A stretch of DNA of 64,000 nucleotides from Amaurobius ferox (taxonomy: Eukaryota; Arthropoda; Arachnida; Araneae; Amaurobiidae): assembly GCA_951213105.1 (NCBI GenBank), contig OX578137.1, positions 82,320,679-82,384,678 of the forward strand, given 5' to 3'. Positions 46,661-58,496 of this stretch are shown here, one piece after another. The stretch's first letter is position 1. The number at the start of each line of letters is the position of its first letter. The position numbers were made by a program, and so were the translations under genes. Under the pieces are notes generated by a model, which worked only from the letters and a program-made list of their open reading frames with translations, had not been told where the DNA came from and ran no database searches.

Positions 46661-47040
46661 ACAAAAATATTTCCAATGAATAAAATGTGCCCCATACACT
46701 AATAACGTAATGTACAAAATTTCAGCATTTTATCATAAAAAGTCCCAGAGATATGTTTAGACAAATTTGGTGAGGGATTAATCACAAATTAAAATGTATA
46801 TATTTACAGCAAGAATGCAAATGACGCATTGTTTTCTTTTTCAATTTGTGTATGACCCCTGAAACGCGATCTGCCGACATGACTTTCCCCTCTGAGAACC
46901 CAAGTCGATGCATCGAAAAGTGGTTTAAGTCATCATTTTTGTCTTTTCATATCTCTGGAACTTTTTAAATAAAATGTTGAAATTTTGTAGATCACCTTAT
47001 TAGTGTACGGGGCACATTTTACTCATTGGAAATATTTTGA
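46661..47040. repeat. Small inverted-repeat element
   Basis: Arms 46661-46755 and 46948-47040 are inverted (ATATTTCCAATGA.TAAAATGTG; CACTAATAACGT/TTATTAGTG; AGAGATATG). The central 190 bp has no frame. The right arm runs straight into a long (TA)n. Flanking phrase CGACCCCCGTAC on the left. It may be a MITE or part of a larger repeat that starts near 46480 (TGTCCCGGGATCCCAAAA). Confidence 0.75.
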
Positions 47041-47043
47041 ACA

Positions 47044-47869
<826 letters not shown>

Positions 47870-47879
47870 TTATAATGCT

Positions 47880-48440
47880 GATGTCAACACAGACATATTT
47901 GTAAACCAAACTATATGCGGTGAACAAATGGCATTAGAACTTTTAGTATCATGAGGTTGGCACGGGAATCCATACAGGAGGAATATGTGGAACTTGTCCC
48001 TTGGAACTTTAAGTTCAGAAAATCTGGCATCAAGATAGTCGATATTGAACGTCTTCTCCTTGAGTTTGTACCCCTCCAGAAAAGTTTTATGGGCACACGT
48101 ACTAGATGATATTGTATAGAGCTTACATTCCCTCCTTTTTGTATATTTACTACTATAAAAATTGCAGCCAGTATTTTTATAGATGGAAATTATTGATGTT
48201 TTCATTTTATTGATATGAAAATATTTTAAAATGGTATACATTTTCCAGTAAAAGCAAAACTTCAAATTGTGCTTAACACATATTAACTATGTACATATAA
48301 TAAATATGCTTCAAAAACTTGATGACAGGTAATTTCTTTAAAAAGAGCGTTAATTTCAAAATTCCTTTCATTTGCAAAGTATTAACGTACGTTCCAGGTT
48401 CCATTAAGCTCCACTTGAAGAAACAGGTTGACTCTCTTTC
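47880..48440 (-). pseudogene. Serpin-like gene fragment, broken
   Basis: Two minus-strand pieces lie in the order expected of a serpin (serine protease inhibitor fold). The upstream piece (48440-48319) reads VNLFLQVELNGTWNVR, then a stop, then YFANERNFEI, like the conserved 'NA-YFKGTW...F' strand region. The downstream piece (about 48100-47930) reads FNIDYLDARFSELKVPRDKFHIFLLY, like the 'L-A-LELPYKGDKFSM-ILLP' region. About 220 bp of AT-rich DNA separate them and could have been an intron. The internal stop and the absence of the N-terminal part and reactive-centre loop indicate a pseudogene or partial relic. The match is by pattern memory and modest. Confidence 0.4.
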
Positions 48441-48946
48441 AAATAAAATCAATAAACTTTACTTCAAGAATTTTGCCTAGAAAGAGATTTTGTTATTCAA
48501 CGATATAAAACAATTATTATACAACATTGCCTTAACGGAAATTAATTTAAAGGGAAAGGATTTGCTTGTCAGTGATCTTAAAGACATGTAACTTCAAGTG
48601 TTGCTAATATGTTCAAGAAATTAAAAACGTATCATTAAATCATTTAAAATTATCACTGGTAATGAGCATATTTAAAAAGAAATTGTTATAGATGTTGTCT
48701 TTCATACAGTGTATGTGGGAACTCCATATATAGTCGAGTTTTGTGATTAGAAGCTGTGTAAAATGTTACTAAGACATAGCTATAAGAAAAACACATTACC
48801 GAGGAAAGTGAATTCCAAGCACGTTAGGAGATTGTTGTTGAAACCTGAGCAGATATGCTAAAGATGCTGTGTACAGCAAAAAATTTTCCGCCAAAGCAAT
48901 CAAGCTTTAAAAGCATTTATTCAAGTGTTGTAAATTCATTATGGAT
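48441..48946. other. AT-rich flank of the LTR element
   Basis: Searched on the minus strand for more serpin sequence; none was legible. Confidence 0.4.
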
Positions 48947-48950
48947 GATG

Positions 48951-49843
48951 TGCCGATTGTTAATTTTATTTATTAAAATTATAATTGTCAAAAATGCATT
49001 TTACATTAAATTAATTATTAATTTGTATATTGATTATACATGTAGTATGTTCCAAACATACTGCTGTGTACATTCCGTTGGTGGCCGCAAAACCCACCCA
49101 TTTTTGTGCTTAACGGGATACTAAGTTAACAAACTAAAAATAAGGTTAATAATAAAGGAACTAACATTTATTTATCACATACTTAATTTACACTCCTTAG
49201 TTTTACAAATTCAATAATTATCACAATAGTGGAATACATCTCAAGGGTAGTTCGGGGGGTGTAATGCCAGATGAATTGATATTTGGTTGGAGCACTTGGT
49301 GGGGAGCATTAATTAGCTTTTCCTTAAAAAAACAAATTTAGACACAGAGGTTATCCTCATATAGTTAATTGTACGGTACCTGATCTTCTTTCATATAACT
49401 TGGGTAACACCGATGCTTTGTCACACTTTACACTTTCAATACCAGATGAACATGAGCTCTCCTTCGAATTCCTATATCAGAGACGCACACACAACACTTA
49501 ACACTGCTACAGCCGCTTACTCTTTACTAGTCCAACTCCAACAGCCTGCCTTGACCAATTCTGACCTTCAACTTTGAGCAACTCTCACTTATATCCCTTT
49601 TTCGGTCGGCGGTCTACGTGTTGGAAAGTAGAGCTGAGGGCTAATCCGTAGACATGGGGTCGCCGTCTCAGTTGCCGCCAAACGGCTTAGCGTGGTATGT
49701 AAACATGGGGCGTGGTATGTAAGATATGGGACCACCTGTATACTATCGCCCACCTGCTTAGCGTGGGGATAATCCGCCCGCAATCCTGGTTCTATCATTT
49801 TAATCCTTCCAAATATTTAATACTTTACATTTCGGGCATTACA
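48951..49843 (-). mobile_element. 3' LTR (893 bp), complete
   Basis: On the minus strand it begins TGTAATGCCC and ends ATCGGCA. It contains GGGATATAAG (rc of 49590-49599), a TATA-like box, in the segment absent from the other LTR. The outer end is followed by GATG. Confidence 0.9.
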
Positions 49844-49868
49844 TTCTCACTCCCCCCCCGCGAACAAA
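49844..49868 (-). promoter_or_regulatory. Polypurine tract
   Basis: The minus strand just before the 3' LTR reads CGGGGGGGGAGTGAGAA, a purine run next to TGTAATG, as needed for plus-strand DNA priming. Confidence 0.85.
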
Positions 49869-50517
49869 AAGACCAAAAGTTACTCTCCCACAGTTTCACC
49901 CCAGTGGTAAGAAATTGAATTCACAATGGTTCATCGCAAACACATAAGTTCATCCATCATGAGAAAGGCTGAGTTCCACTTTTTAGCCTTGTACAACTCA
50001 TAGCTTTGCTAGTTCTTTGTAGTTTCTTGATAGTTCCCTGTCACGTTAGTCCATTATTCATAATTGACATAATGTATCATAAATTACTTGAGGATTACCA
50101 ACATTCAAATTATTATTAAATTGCAAATTTTGATATATATTATTTGCAATGCATAATTTTCATTTCTCCTTTTACAGAATTATTTACATACGACATATCA
50201 TTACATAACAGCATTCATTATTTTATTATTATTATACATTTTCTTGTTATCATTTCATTTTATAACATATTGTAGTAGTGCAACTATCAACTTCCGATTC
50301 TTGGTTATGGTTGAATTCCATACCACCATATCATTTATAAATTACTTTGTTATTTCACTTTTTTTTTAGAACTTGCCATATATGTAATGTCAGAAATACA
50401 TAACATACTTTTTGAAATATACTTATATCCACAATTTAAAACATCCAAACATATACATATACACTCAATTATCACTTTCTATTTATGACATTAATTACAA
50501 ACTTTTTAACATATTTT
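49869..50517 (-). other. 3' untranslated part of the LTR element
   Basis: AT-rich, without a frame, between the integrase stop and the polypurine tract. There is no env-like gene. Confidence 0.7.
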
Positions 50518-51711
50518 TCATATTCTTTGTTTTATGAAATTACTATTTACAACAATTCGAGGGCGAAAATTATACCCTCTGGCATTATAACAAGCCTCAT
50601 CATCATTTCTATTATTTTCACAGTTTAATTGCTTTTCTTTAGTGACCTTAGTTTGACTTTGATAATTATTTCTAATCACTTTCTCATTTTGATTTTTTTC
50701 TTTGTCCTGTGTGTGTGTGTGGTTTGATTCGCTTTCGTCACTATCTTTCAAATATTGTTTTCGCTCCGCTGCCATGTATAGTTTATTTATGTGCACTTTA
50801 TAAGTTTTATTTTCATCACTTTTAAGACATATTATAACATTATTATTTCGGACTAATTTCGTAATTCTAAATGGTCCATCATATCGATCCTCTAATACCC
50901 TTGGTTTTAAGAACTTTTTTAGGTACACTGTCGCTCCTATAAATATATCGTTTTTTCTCACTATTTTATATTTCTTCATTTGTTTGTCATTTATCAGCTT
51001 TTGTTGTTCCGATGCGTCTTTCACGACTTTGTCTATATTTTTTAAATGCTGTGCCACATATTTTTTATAATTATTTACATCACTATACATTACATCTATT
51101 TCTTCCTTACTTGGTATGTTTGTTTGTTTAATATTTTCAAATGGCAATGATACATCTCTAAGATAGAACAGAAATGAAGGCTCAAATCCTGTATTACTGT
51201 TAATAGTGTTATTCACATAAAGCTTAAACCATTTTAAAGATTCATCCCATTCAAACGTAGTCTTTGACAAACACATTATACATTGTTTCATGTCTCTGTG
51301 TATTCTTTCACAACGACCTAAAGAACTTGGGAAATAAACCGAACTGTATCGCCTTTCAATATTTAATGCATTTGTAAAATCTATGTATTCTTTACTTTTA
51401 AAAATTTGAGCATTATCGCTTTGAATAATAATTGGAACTCCATAAGTTGTCACGAAGTTTGTTAGTTTATTCACTATTGTTTTAGCAGTAATGTATCTGA
51501 CTGCATAGGCCTCAAAGTATCGCAAAAACATGTCTACAATTGTAATTACAAAATTATTTCCCCTATTACTGCGCGGTAGTTTTCCTACGCAATCCAGTTG
51601 AAAATATATTCCTGGTTTTAATATTTCTGGCATAGCCTGAAGTCTGGCTGGTGGTATATTTTTGTGCTTTACTAACAAGCATTGATTACAAGACTTACAA
51701 AAATTTTCCAC
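50518..51711 (-). pseudogene. Integrase: zinc-finger end, catalytic core, GPF domain
   Basis: A 397-codon frame. Residues 5-11 hold CKSCNQC, the two cysteines closing the HHCC zinc finger. The catalytic core has D40 (QLDCVG), D99 (QSDNAQ) and E135 (GRCERIHRD); D99 and E135 are separated by 35 residues, the DD35E spacing of retroviral-type integrases. YDGPFRI (277-283) and KVHINKLY mark the GPY/F module of Ty3/Gypsy integrases. The last part (about 330-397) is a charged, asparagine-rich tail. The upstream half of the zinc finger is in another frame (51695-52040). The enzyme would insert element cDNA into the chromosome. This stretch is intact by itself, but the frameshift before it breaks the protein. 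Confidence 0.9.
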
Positions 51712-52045
51712 TTCTTGGAAAGCCCCTATCCAAAAATATTTTTTTTGAAAGTAATTGGTATGTCTTTTTTATTCCGAAATGAGGGAAATGTGCTATCTCT
51801 ATTATCTTTCCCTTTAGTGAGTGCGGTATTACAATCTTATTCTCATTTATTTTCCTATACGTTTGTCTTTTATTTTCCTTCTTTACCATTAACAGTTTAT
51901 TTTGGCTATCAATATAGCATACCTTGTTATTGTGATATTGGTTTCTTCCTTTTTGTAATTCCTCTCCAATGTTACTTAATTTTTCATCTACCATTTGTTG
52001 CTCTAATATTTTCTCCACATTTATCTCATCATTTTTAATTAAAGT
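51695..52045 (-). pseudogene. Integrase N-terminal region, frameshifted
   Basis: A 107-codon frame with a GTG start; the frame stays open upstream toward 52045. HFPHFGIKKTYQLLSKKIF (about residues 77-95) supplies the H...H half of the HHCC zinc finger. The CxxC half follows in the frame that begins at 51711, so one indel near 51700-51715 separates them. A second break near 52050 separates this region from RNase H. Confidence 0.85.
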
Positions 52046-52047
52046 AT

Positions 52048-53772
52048 TTACACATTTGTTTGGTTAACATTGTCAAATACATATCTCGAGCAATAATCAC
52101 TTGCGTTATTTTCACCTTTTTGATATTTGAATTTAAAATCATACTGACTTATGTCAATTAGCCACCTCGATATGATATTTGGCATTTTATCTAATTTTAT
52201 GTGGTACATAAGGGATTTTGCGTCCCTCAGCAAGGTGAAACTCCTTCCGAACAGATATTCTCTGAAGTGTTGTAAGGATGCGTGTATAGCTAGCAATTCT
52301 AGCTTTATTGCAGGATAACGCTTCTCTGCCGGGTTCACAGGTCTTGAATAAAATTCGATAACATGATCGACTCCATTTACCCTTTGCATAAAAATACTAC
52401 TAATTCCCTTACCTGAGCCATCCGGAGTTAAGACAAACGGGTTTACTTCATCAGGCTGTCTTACAACTGGTTCTTTAAAAATTGCATTTTTTAATTTTTC
52501 AAAAGCTTTTCTACATTCATTGTTCCACTCGAACCTAACATTCTTTTTTGTCAAATTTACCAACGGTTCTGCAATTTGTGCATAATTTTTTATCAGACCT
52601 CTAAAATAGTTTGTTGTCCCAAGAAAGCTTTTTACTTGTTTAACCGTTTGGGGTTGTTTGAAATTTTGCACTTTTGCACAATTTTTTATTGATGGGCTTA
52701 TACCATTCGCATTTACTTTATATCCCAAAAATTCAATTTGCGATTTGCATATCTGTAACTTCGCCGGGTCGAGTGTTAAATTATTTTCTTTCAATCTTTG
52801 GAAAACAATTTTGATCTTCTCTAACATTTCGTCGTTATTTTGTGCGCATATGACTAAGTCATCTAAGTAAAAGTATATTTTTAACTCTGATAGATCTCCT
52901 AACACTTTGTTCATTAAAAGTTGAAAATATGCTCCTGAGTTTTTAAGACCAAGCGGAATTCTTTTAGGATTAAAATTTCCCATAAAAGTTGTGAACGTTA
53001 AGGCCTTTCTATCTTGTTTTCTTAGTTCGATCTGAAAAAACGCCGCCTTCAAATCCATAACTGTATAAATCTTACTACCAGCGATATTTTGTAATATATC
53101 CTTCACCTTTGGTAAGTTTATTGGCAAAAGTGGTAAATAAGCGTTTATGGCCCTATAATCAATAGCAAGTCTATATTTAGGTTCTTCATTTGGTTTACTT
53201 GGTTTCTTTACAAGAATAATGGGACTAGCGTACATGCTTTGTGAACTTTCAATAATGTCATTTTCCAATAATTCCCTAATTTCTTTATGCGCAATTTCTC
53301 GTACTGCTCTCGGAATTGGGTATGGTCGACTCTGAATAGGATAATTGTGCATAAGTTCGATTTTCGGTACTATTGCTGATGTTTTACCTTGTGTAGCATA
53401 TGACTTTGAAAAAACCTCTGTATTGGTCATCATTAATTCAATAACTTTATTTCTATCTTCCTTATTTAAGTGCTGTACTTGAAAATCGTTTGGAGATATT
53501 TCTTTCTTTCTTAATTCCCGAATTTGTTGATAATCTGTTTTATTTAAATTTTGAATATTATTAATTTCCAACGTGGGTTTACTGCTTTTATTTTTTGTAT
53601 CAACAATTTCGATTTGTTCTGTTATTATATCCACGTTCATATTTTTATTAATTGCAATTTGGCAATTTTTTTCATTGTATAACAACATTCTAATCTTATT
53701 TTTATTTTCTATACTTTGGATCGCTTCATCCGTGATTAATGTTCTTGCCATTTTTATTGGAGAAAATAACAC
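52048..53772 (-). pseudogene. Reverse transcriptase and RNase H
   Basis: A 574-codon frame. RT: ASPIILVKK (182-190), RLAIDYRAIN (201-210), VMDLKAAFFQI with the first catalytic D at 240, the loop usually read NAPATFQ as NSGAYFQ (278-284), and YLDD (302-305). The thumb and connection follow (FLGYKVN; KSFLGTTNYFRGLI). RNase H keeps D451, E492 and D517, in TPDGSGKG, LELLAI and LLRDAKS. The Ty3/Gypsy class is clear from these motifs and the gene order. The enzyme copies element RNA and degrades it. The frame itself is open, but protease lies upstream in a different frame and integrase downstream in yet another. Confidence 0.95.
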
Positions 53773-53775
53773 ATC

Positions 53776-54625
53776 CTATCCCTCATTTAATTCCTGTGAC
53801 AAAATCAATTGGACTATTTCTGACTCCCCTGGCTTTAATGTTATTTTTCTTTTCAATTTAGCGAAAATCTGCTTTTCCTCTTTCTTTTTAACATTCTTAT
53901 TCTTATTATTTTCATTAGAACTTGGTAACAATTTTTCATCATTTACATTATCGCGAGTGCTACAATTTTGCATATTAGAGTTTTTTCTATCGTTATCGCT
54001 TTCATTATCCTCGCTTATTCTCCCTTCATTCTCATTATTGAATTCATTACAACAATTATTTTTTTCCTCATATTCGTCGTCATCATTGTCATCGCTTATT
54101 CTATCTTCATTCTCATTATTGGATTCATTATAACAACTATTTATTTCCTCATCTTCGTCGTCTTCAGTATTATAATTTTCATAATTACTATTATATCTAT
54201 TTTCATCGCGAATTCTCTGGCTTTGTGGTTTTTGTTTTGAATTCTGAATTGGGTTTGTATTTTCACTTTTATGCAATTTAATCGCAGTATTCCCAAATTG
54301 TACTTCGTTATCTTTTGTATTTAAAATCGTTTTATGTGAGGATAAAAAGTCGTAGCCTAAAAGCATTTTATATTGCCCCTGAAAGTTCTGTTTTGTCACG
54401 AAAAAATAATTTTTACATGCCTTTTCCCCAATTCTAAATGAAAATTGAATGCAATTTAAAAATTCTATATTTTCTTTAGTAAACATCTGAAGTATTACTC
54501 TTCTGGTTATGTATTTTATTTTTACATTTCTATTCTGTTTTAGTTTTTGAAATGTTTCCAAATCTATAATACTAACTTGAGCCCCACTATCAATTACACT
54601 TTATTATTTTTATTCCTTTGCAATC
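53776..54625 (-). pseudogene. Retropepsin-type protease and acidic linker
   Basis: The active-site triad DSG is encoded at 54591-54583 (VIDSGAQVSII), followed by a flap/C-terminal part with LLGYDFLSSHKTIL, the usual L-G-x-DFL box. Two stop codons in this frame lie just upstream (about 54600-54606), and the preceding protein frame (VEIDCKG...) is shifted by one base, so the start of protease is broken. After the protease comes a very acidic, asparagine-rich linker (about residues 110-200 of the 261-codon frame) holding a 27-residue tandem duplication (period 81 bp: 54011 and 54092 on the plus strand). The stop at 53776 lies 4 bp before the RT frame. Confidence 0.85.
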
Positions 54626-54855
54626 TATTTCTACCATCGGTAATTGTGGGCTAGATACGTTTTCACATTCGCTTGAAAGGATACTTTTGGTATCATATTT
54701 TGCTTTATCATTATTTTCATAATATTGCCCTCTCTTCAAATTTTTATAGTTTTGCCAGTCATCTCCATTTTTGTTATTTCTATATGTTTGTGAACCGAAT
54801 TTATTTATTTCTCTGGAATTTGTACGATTCGTTCCTTGGTCCCAAATTCCAGCTC
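54626..54855 (-). pseudogene. Gag-protease junction, shifted frames
   Basis: Legible in pieces on the minus strand (glutamine- and asparagine-rich, ending PQLPMVEIDCKG). It connects the gag frame to the protease active site. Confidence 0.5.
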
Positions 54856-55740
54856 TTAGTTTAAATTACTATTATTATTGTTTCTCTCATATGTGTTTGA
54901 TCTTATATTTCTTCCGTTGCGCCCCCTAAAATTTCCTCTTACACTTTGCCTCTCTCTATTTTCTACGTTGGTTTCTAATTGATCGTAATAATTTCTTTGA
55001 TCATTATTATTTCCTTGATATTCCCTATTATTTCTATTATATCCTCCTCGTTCATAATTTCTGAGATTTTCGTTTCTGTTTCCTCTGATATAATTTGTTT
55101 GCTCAAATTCATATTGCTGATAATTCATTCGTTTGGGATTCCTTGCAAATGCAGTATTACTCTCATTGTACCAGCAATCTGAGAAGTAATGTCCATTTTT
55201 TCCGCACCCTATGCAAAACACAGTTCGTTCCATGGATTGATTTGGTATATTTTGCAATTTTAATTTATTAATTTCTAAAGTCAAATCTTGAACCTGTGTT
55301 GTAAGTAACACTTCTCTCAGTTCGTTATGTGATTCTTCTGGAGTCCTATCATTAAGAATTATTTCAAACAGTTCGACATCTTTTATGGCATCTTCAAACC
55401 GCTGAGGTTCTTTTTTTTTCACTTCAATTGCCAAATCAGGGCGTAATGCGCTAATGAATTTTCCCAACATTATTTTATTGGTTATTTTCTCTACCTCTCC
55501 ATCTGTTGTATCCTTAAGGTTCAAAAAACTACGCGCTGCGTTTTTTATTTTTAGCCCAAGCTCGTCCACTGACATATCAGGCGTTTGTTTTATTTTATTG
55601 AATGCGTCCTGTTCTTGCGTTATCGTTATTCTGTTTGAAAATTTATTTATTAGTAATATTTTTATTTTATCAAACTCCTTCTCGTTTTGTAATTCAGGGT
55701 TTTGAATTAAAAACTGCATAGCCTTTAATCTGGTAGCCAT
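54856..55740 (-). pseudogene. Gag: capsid and CCHC zinc knuckle
   Basis: A 294-codon frame. The first 150 residues are a helical capsid-like region (FDKIKILLINKF, a Ty3/Gypsy gag phrase; LGKFISALRPDLA). Residues 176-189 are CIGCGKNGHYFSDC, a C-x2-C-x4-H-x4-C zinc knuckle that would bind element RNA. The tail (200-294) is rich in N, R, Y and G (EYQGNNNDQRNYYDQ). The N-terminal piece lies in another frame (55694-56014), so a frameshift near 55735 separates them. Confidence 0.9.
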
Positions 55741-56030
55741 AATTATCTTTTAGTCTGGTTTTGATGATAGCCACTTTATGCTCTTCCTTCCAACTTGCTA
55801 ACTCCGCTAATTCATCAAATTGTTTTATAAAGAAATTTATATCTTCCTCCTTACTCCCACTAAATAATGGCAGGATCTGCATTACTGGAATATCCATATT
55901 TTTATTATTTCTATCCACTTTACTATAATTTTTATTTGATATTATTGAATCTTCTTTCAAACTTGAACTCCTTGTTATAATTGAACTTTTCAACACTTTT
56001 TTAACTGGTCCCATTCCTATATCCCATTTT
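55694..56030 (-). pseudogene. Gag N-terminal piece
   Basis: A 106-codon frame starting with ATG at 56014. LPLFSGSKEEDINFFIKQFDELAELASW (about residues 48-75) is the standard start of the Ty3/Gypsy capsid region (F-x-G...F...FE..A...W). It is cut off by a frameshift at the LKDNYGYQ phrase, after which the main gag frame continues. Confidence 0.85.
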
Positions 56031-56263
56031 TCTAATTATACCTTCGATCTCATTAAGAAGAACCATTTTTTCCATTTCATTGATAAAACTTTACATAATC
56101 ATGCATATAACATAAGGAGAAATAAGAATTGTGCACAATATTTTCACAACCATCTATGTCGCCACCAGTTGTCCAACCTTATCAATATTTATTTTTTATT
56201 ATTATTATTCCTTTTATTTTTTATTAATTTCATAAATCCTTATTTTATTCCCGTTATTGCTAA
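56031..56263 (-). other. 5' leader of the LTR element
   Basis: AT-rich untranslated leader between the primer site and gag. Confidence 0.6.
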
Positions 56264-56277
56264 AGTCACGAGCACCA
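56256..56277 (-). promoter_or_regulatory. Primer-binding site
   Basis: Four bases after the 5' LTR the minus strand reads TGGTGCTCGTGACTTTAGC. TGG would pair with tRNA CCA. I do not name the tRNA. Confidence 0.75.
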
Positions 56278-56281
56278 AATG

Positions 56282-56892
56282 TGCCGATTGTTAATTTTAT
56301 TTATTAAAATTATAATTGTCAAAAATGCATTTTACATTACATTAATTATTAATTTGTATATTGATTATACATGTAGTATGTTCTAAACATACTACTGTGT
56401 ACATTGCGTTGGTGGCCATAAAACCCACCCATTTTTGTGCTTAACGGGATACTAAGTTAACAAACTAAAAATAAGGTTAATAATAAAGGAACTAACATTT
56501 ATTTATCACATACTTAATTTACACTCCTTAGTTTTACAAATTCAATAATTATCACAATAGTGGAATACATCTCAAGGGTAGTTCGGGGGGTGTAAAGCCA
56601 GATGAATTGATATTTGGTTGGAGGACTTGGTGGGATGCATTAATTAACTTTTCCTTAAAAAAACAAATTTAGACAGAGAGGTTATCCTCATATAGTTAAT
56701 TGTACGGTACCTGATCTTTTGTCATATAACTTGGCTTAGCGTGGTATGTAAACATGGGGCGTGGTATGTAAGATATGGGGCCACCTGTATATTATCGCCC
56801 ACCTGCTTAGCGGGGGGATAATCCGCCCGCAATCCTGGTTCTATCATTTTAATCCTTCCAAATATTTAATACTTTACATTTCTGGCATTACA
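56282..56892 (-). mobile_element. 5' LTR (611 bp) with internal deletion
   Basis: It matches the 3' LTR nearly base for base except for 282 bp missing between the phrases ATAACTTGG and CTTAGCGTGG (junction at about 56730). The missing part corresponds to about 49402-49683 and contains the TATA-like box. GG at the junction is shared by both sides (2 bp microhomology). Confidence 0.9.
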
Positions 56893-56896
56893 GATG

Positions 56897-57243
56897 GTAT
56901 ATATATAATGAAAATAAAATTTGAATTGTTTCAAAAGCAAAGCGCGATAAATCTATTTTGAGATTATTTTTGAATTCAGTATAAAATATGTGATGTGGGC
57001 AGAACATGACTTCCCCTACAAACTTAAATTATTATTTTTTATAATTCATTTAATTTTTTTTAATATCACAAAATAACAATGGAAATTACTTGAAAATTTT
57101 CGCTGAATTTGCAGTTTTATTTCACTTTTAGTCGTATTTTAATCGTCATTTGGCTATTGGACGTATTTTCAAAGGCGGCATAGTAAGGTACAAAAGAAAA
57201 ATAATATAGCGTAAACAGTTAGTCCTATAGTCACAGGGTTGAT
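56897..57243. other. AT-rich flank
   Basis: Nothing recognised. Confidence 0.5.
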
Positions 57244-57279
57244 CTTGTTTTATACGTCAAAAATTACGTATAAAACAAG
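57244..57279. other. Perfect 14 bp hairpin
   Basis: CTTGTTTTATACGT (57244-57257) pairs without mismatch with 57266-57279 around an 8 nt loop. No element boundary is visible. Confidence 0.75.
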
Positions 57280-57477
57280 TATTAACTTAATACACCTGAG
57301 CAAACTTAGTCTTTTAATATAGATATTGAACATTTTTCGGACTATTTTGCAATAAACGCAGGGTCTTTCGTTTTCAATCGTACCAAAATCGAATCATAAG
57401 CAGGTTAATCTACAAGTGGCTTATCTACCAAATTTTGCGACATTTGATCCATTAATTTTTCAAATAAATTGGTTACA

Positions 57478-57572
57478 TACATTGCACAGATAGACAGAAA
57501 TACACACACCGACAGACACACACATAGACAGACACAAACAGACACAGACACTCACACAAACATACACACAGA
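57478..57572. repeat. GACA/CACA microsatellite
   Basis: Degenerate ACAGAC/ACACAC run. It is followed by AAAACGTACATTCCTCAAAA, a phrase style also seen after other such tracts. Confidence 0.85.
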
Positions 57573-58490
57573 TGTTCGGCTAAAGAATTTTTTTTTGTGT
57601 TCCAGAGTGCTCAAAACGTACATTCCTCAAAAACCCGAGTTGCGATTTTCGTCACGATTCCAATACTTTCACGTGTTTCATATTGTTGTATAAGTAAAAA
57701 GTGTACATTAAAAACACCAATCACCATGGTAGAACTGAAAAGGTGTAAACGACTGCTATATAATTTAGAAAATTCAATTTTCACAAATAAAAAAAATGTT
57801 TTGAAAATGTTACAGAACAATTACATTTTATTTTAAAACAGAACCAATTTTAATAGCGATCATCTTTCAATGATGAATAATTTTACTCGCTTATTCATTT
57901 CAGCCCTGATACTTGAATTAAATTTAACACATTAAAAGGTTCTCTCGCATTCTGAGTCTATATCAATAAAATTACTTTAATAATGTATTAAAGCGCCCAG
58001 TTTCAAACAAACTCTCAAATTTCAGAAATCCAGATAGTCAAGAGAGATACTTTAGGTCCTAAATGGGGTACTTAAACGCCTTTCCATGTTCAGTAATAAA
58101 CGAATATTACCTCAAGCAAAGATATTATTGAAGCCAATTTATCATTAAATGCGTTTTATGACGGTGTATTTTGAAAGAGATTTTGAATATTTTGTACTAA
58201 AAGTGGGATATTAGTATCTCTTTCACTTGTGATGTTATTTAAAATTGTTTAATACGTAATATATCATAATATATAAGTGCAGAATAGTAAATAATATTCA
58301 ACAATTCTGCTATAATGATTTAAGGAGATCTTGTAAAGTGTATATTTTCTGTGTTAAATTTCGATACATTAAATACCATTATTTCAAGTACACATTCTCG
58401 TATCATTTCAAAAATTTTACTATGGATATTTTAAAGCTTCAAGAGGTATACCTAAAATTATTTATAATTCCTTAATGTAAGAAATATATA
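57573..58490. other. AT-rich DNA
   Basis: No gene recognised; frames of 69-79 codons at 57597-57836 overlap on both strands and carry no motif. Confidence 0.5.
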
Positions 58491-58496
58491 TATACT

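Larger units (their letters stand above)
48947..56896 (-). mobile_element. Ty3/Gypsy LTR retrotransposon, full-length but decayed
   Basis: Two LTRs (48951-49843 and 56282-56892) in the same orientation bound gag, protease, RT, RNase H and integrase in the Ty3/Gypsy order on the minus strand. TG...CA ends are present, and GATG is duplicated at both outer flanks (48947-48950, 56893-56896). A G-rich polypurine tract borders the 3' LTR and a primer-binding site follows the 5' LTR. No env-like frame. The copy has frame breaks in gag, before protease, between RNase H and integrase, and within the integrase zinc finger, and its 5' LTR is deleted internally, so it cannot move by itself. Confidence 0.95.

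Noticed and set aside
53573..54240. 186- and 90-codon plus-strand frames rich in S, L, I and F
   Set aside because: They are the complement of the acidic linker and RT start of the minus-strand Gypsy element; base composition keeps them open.
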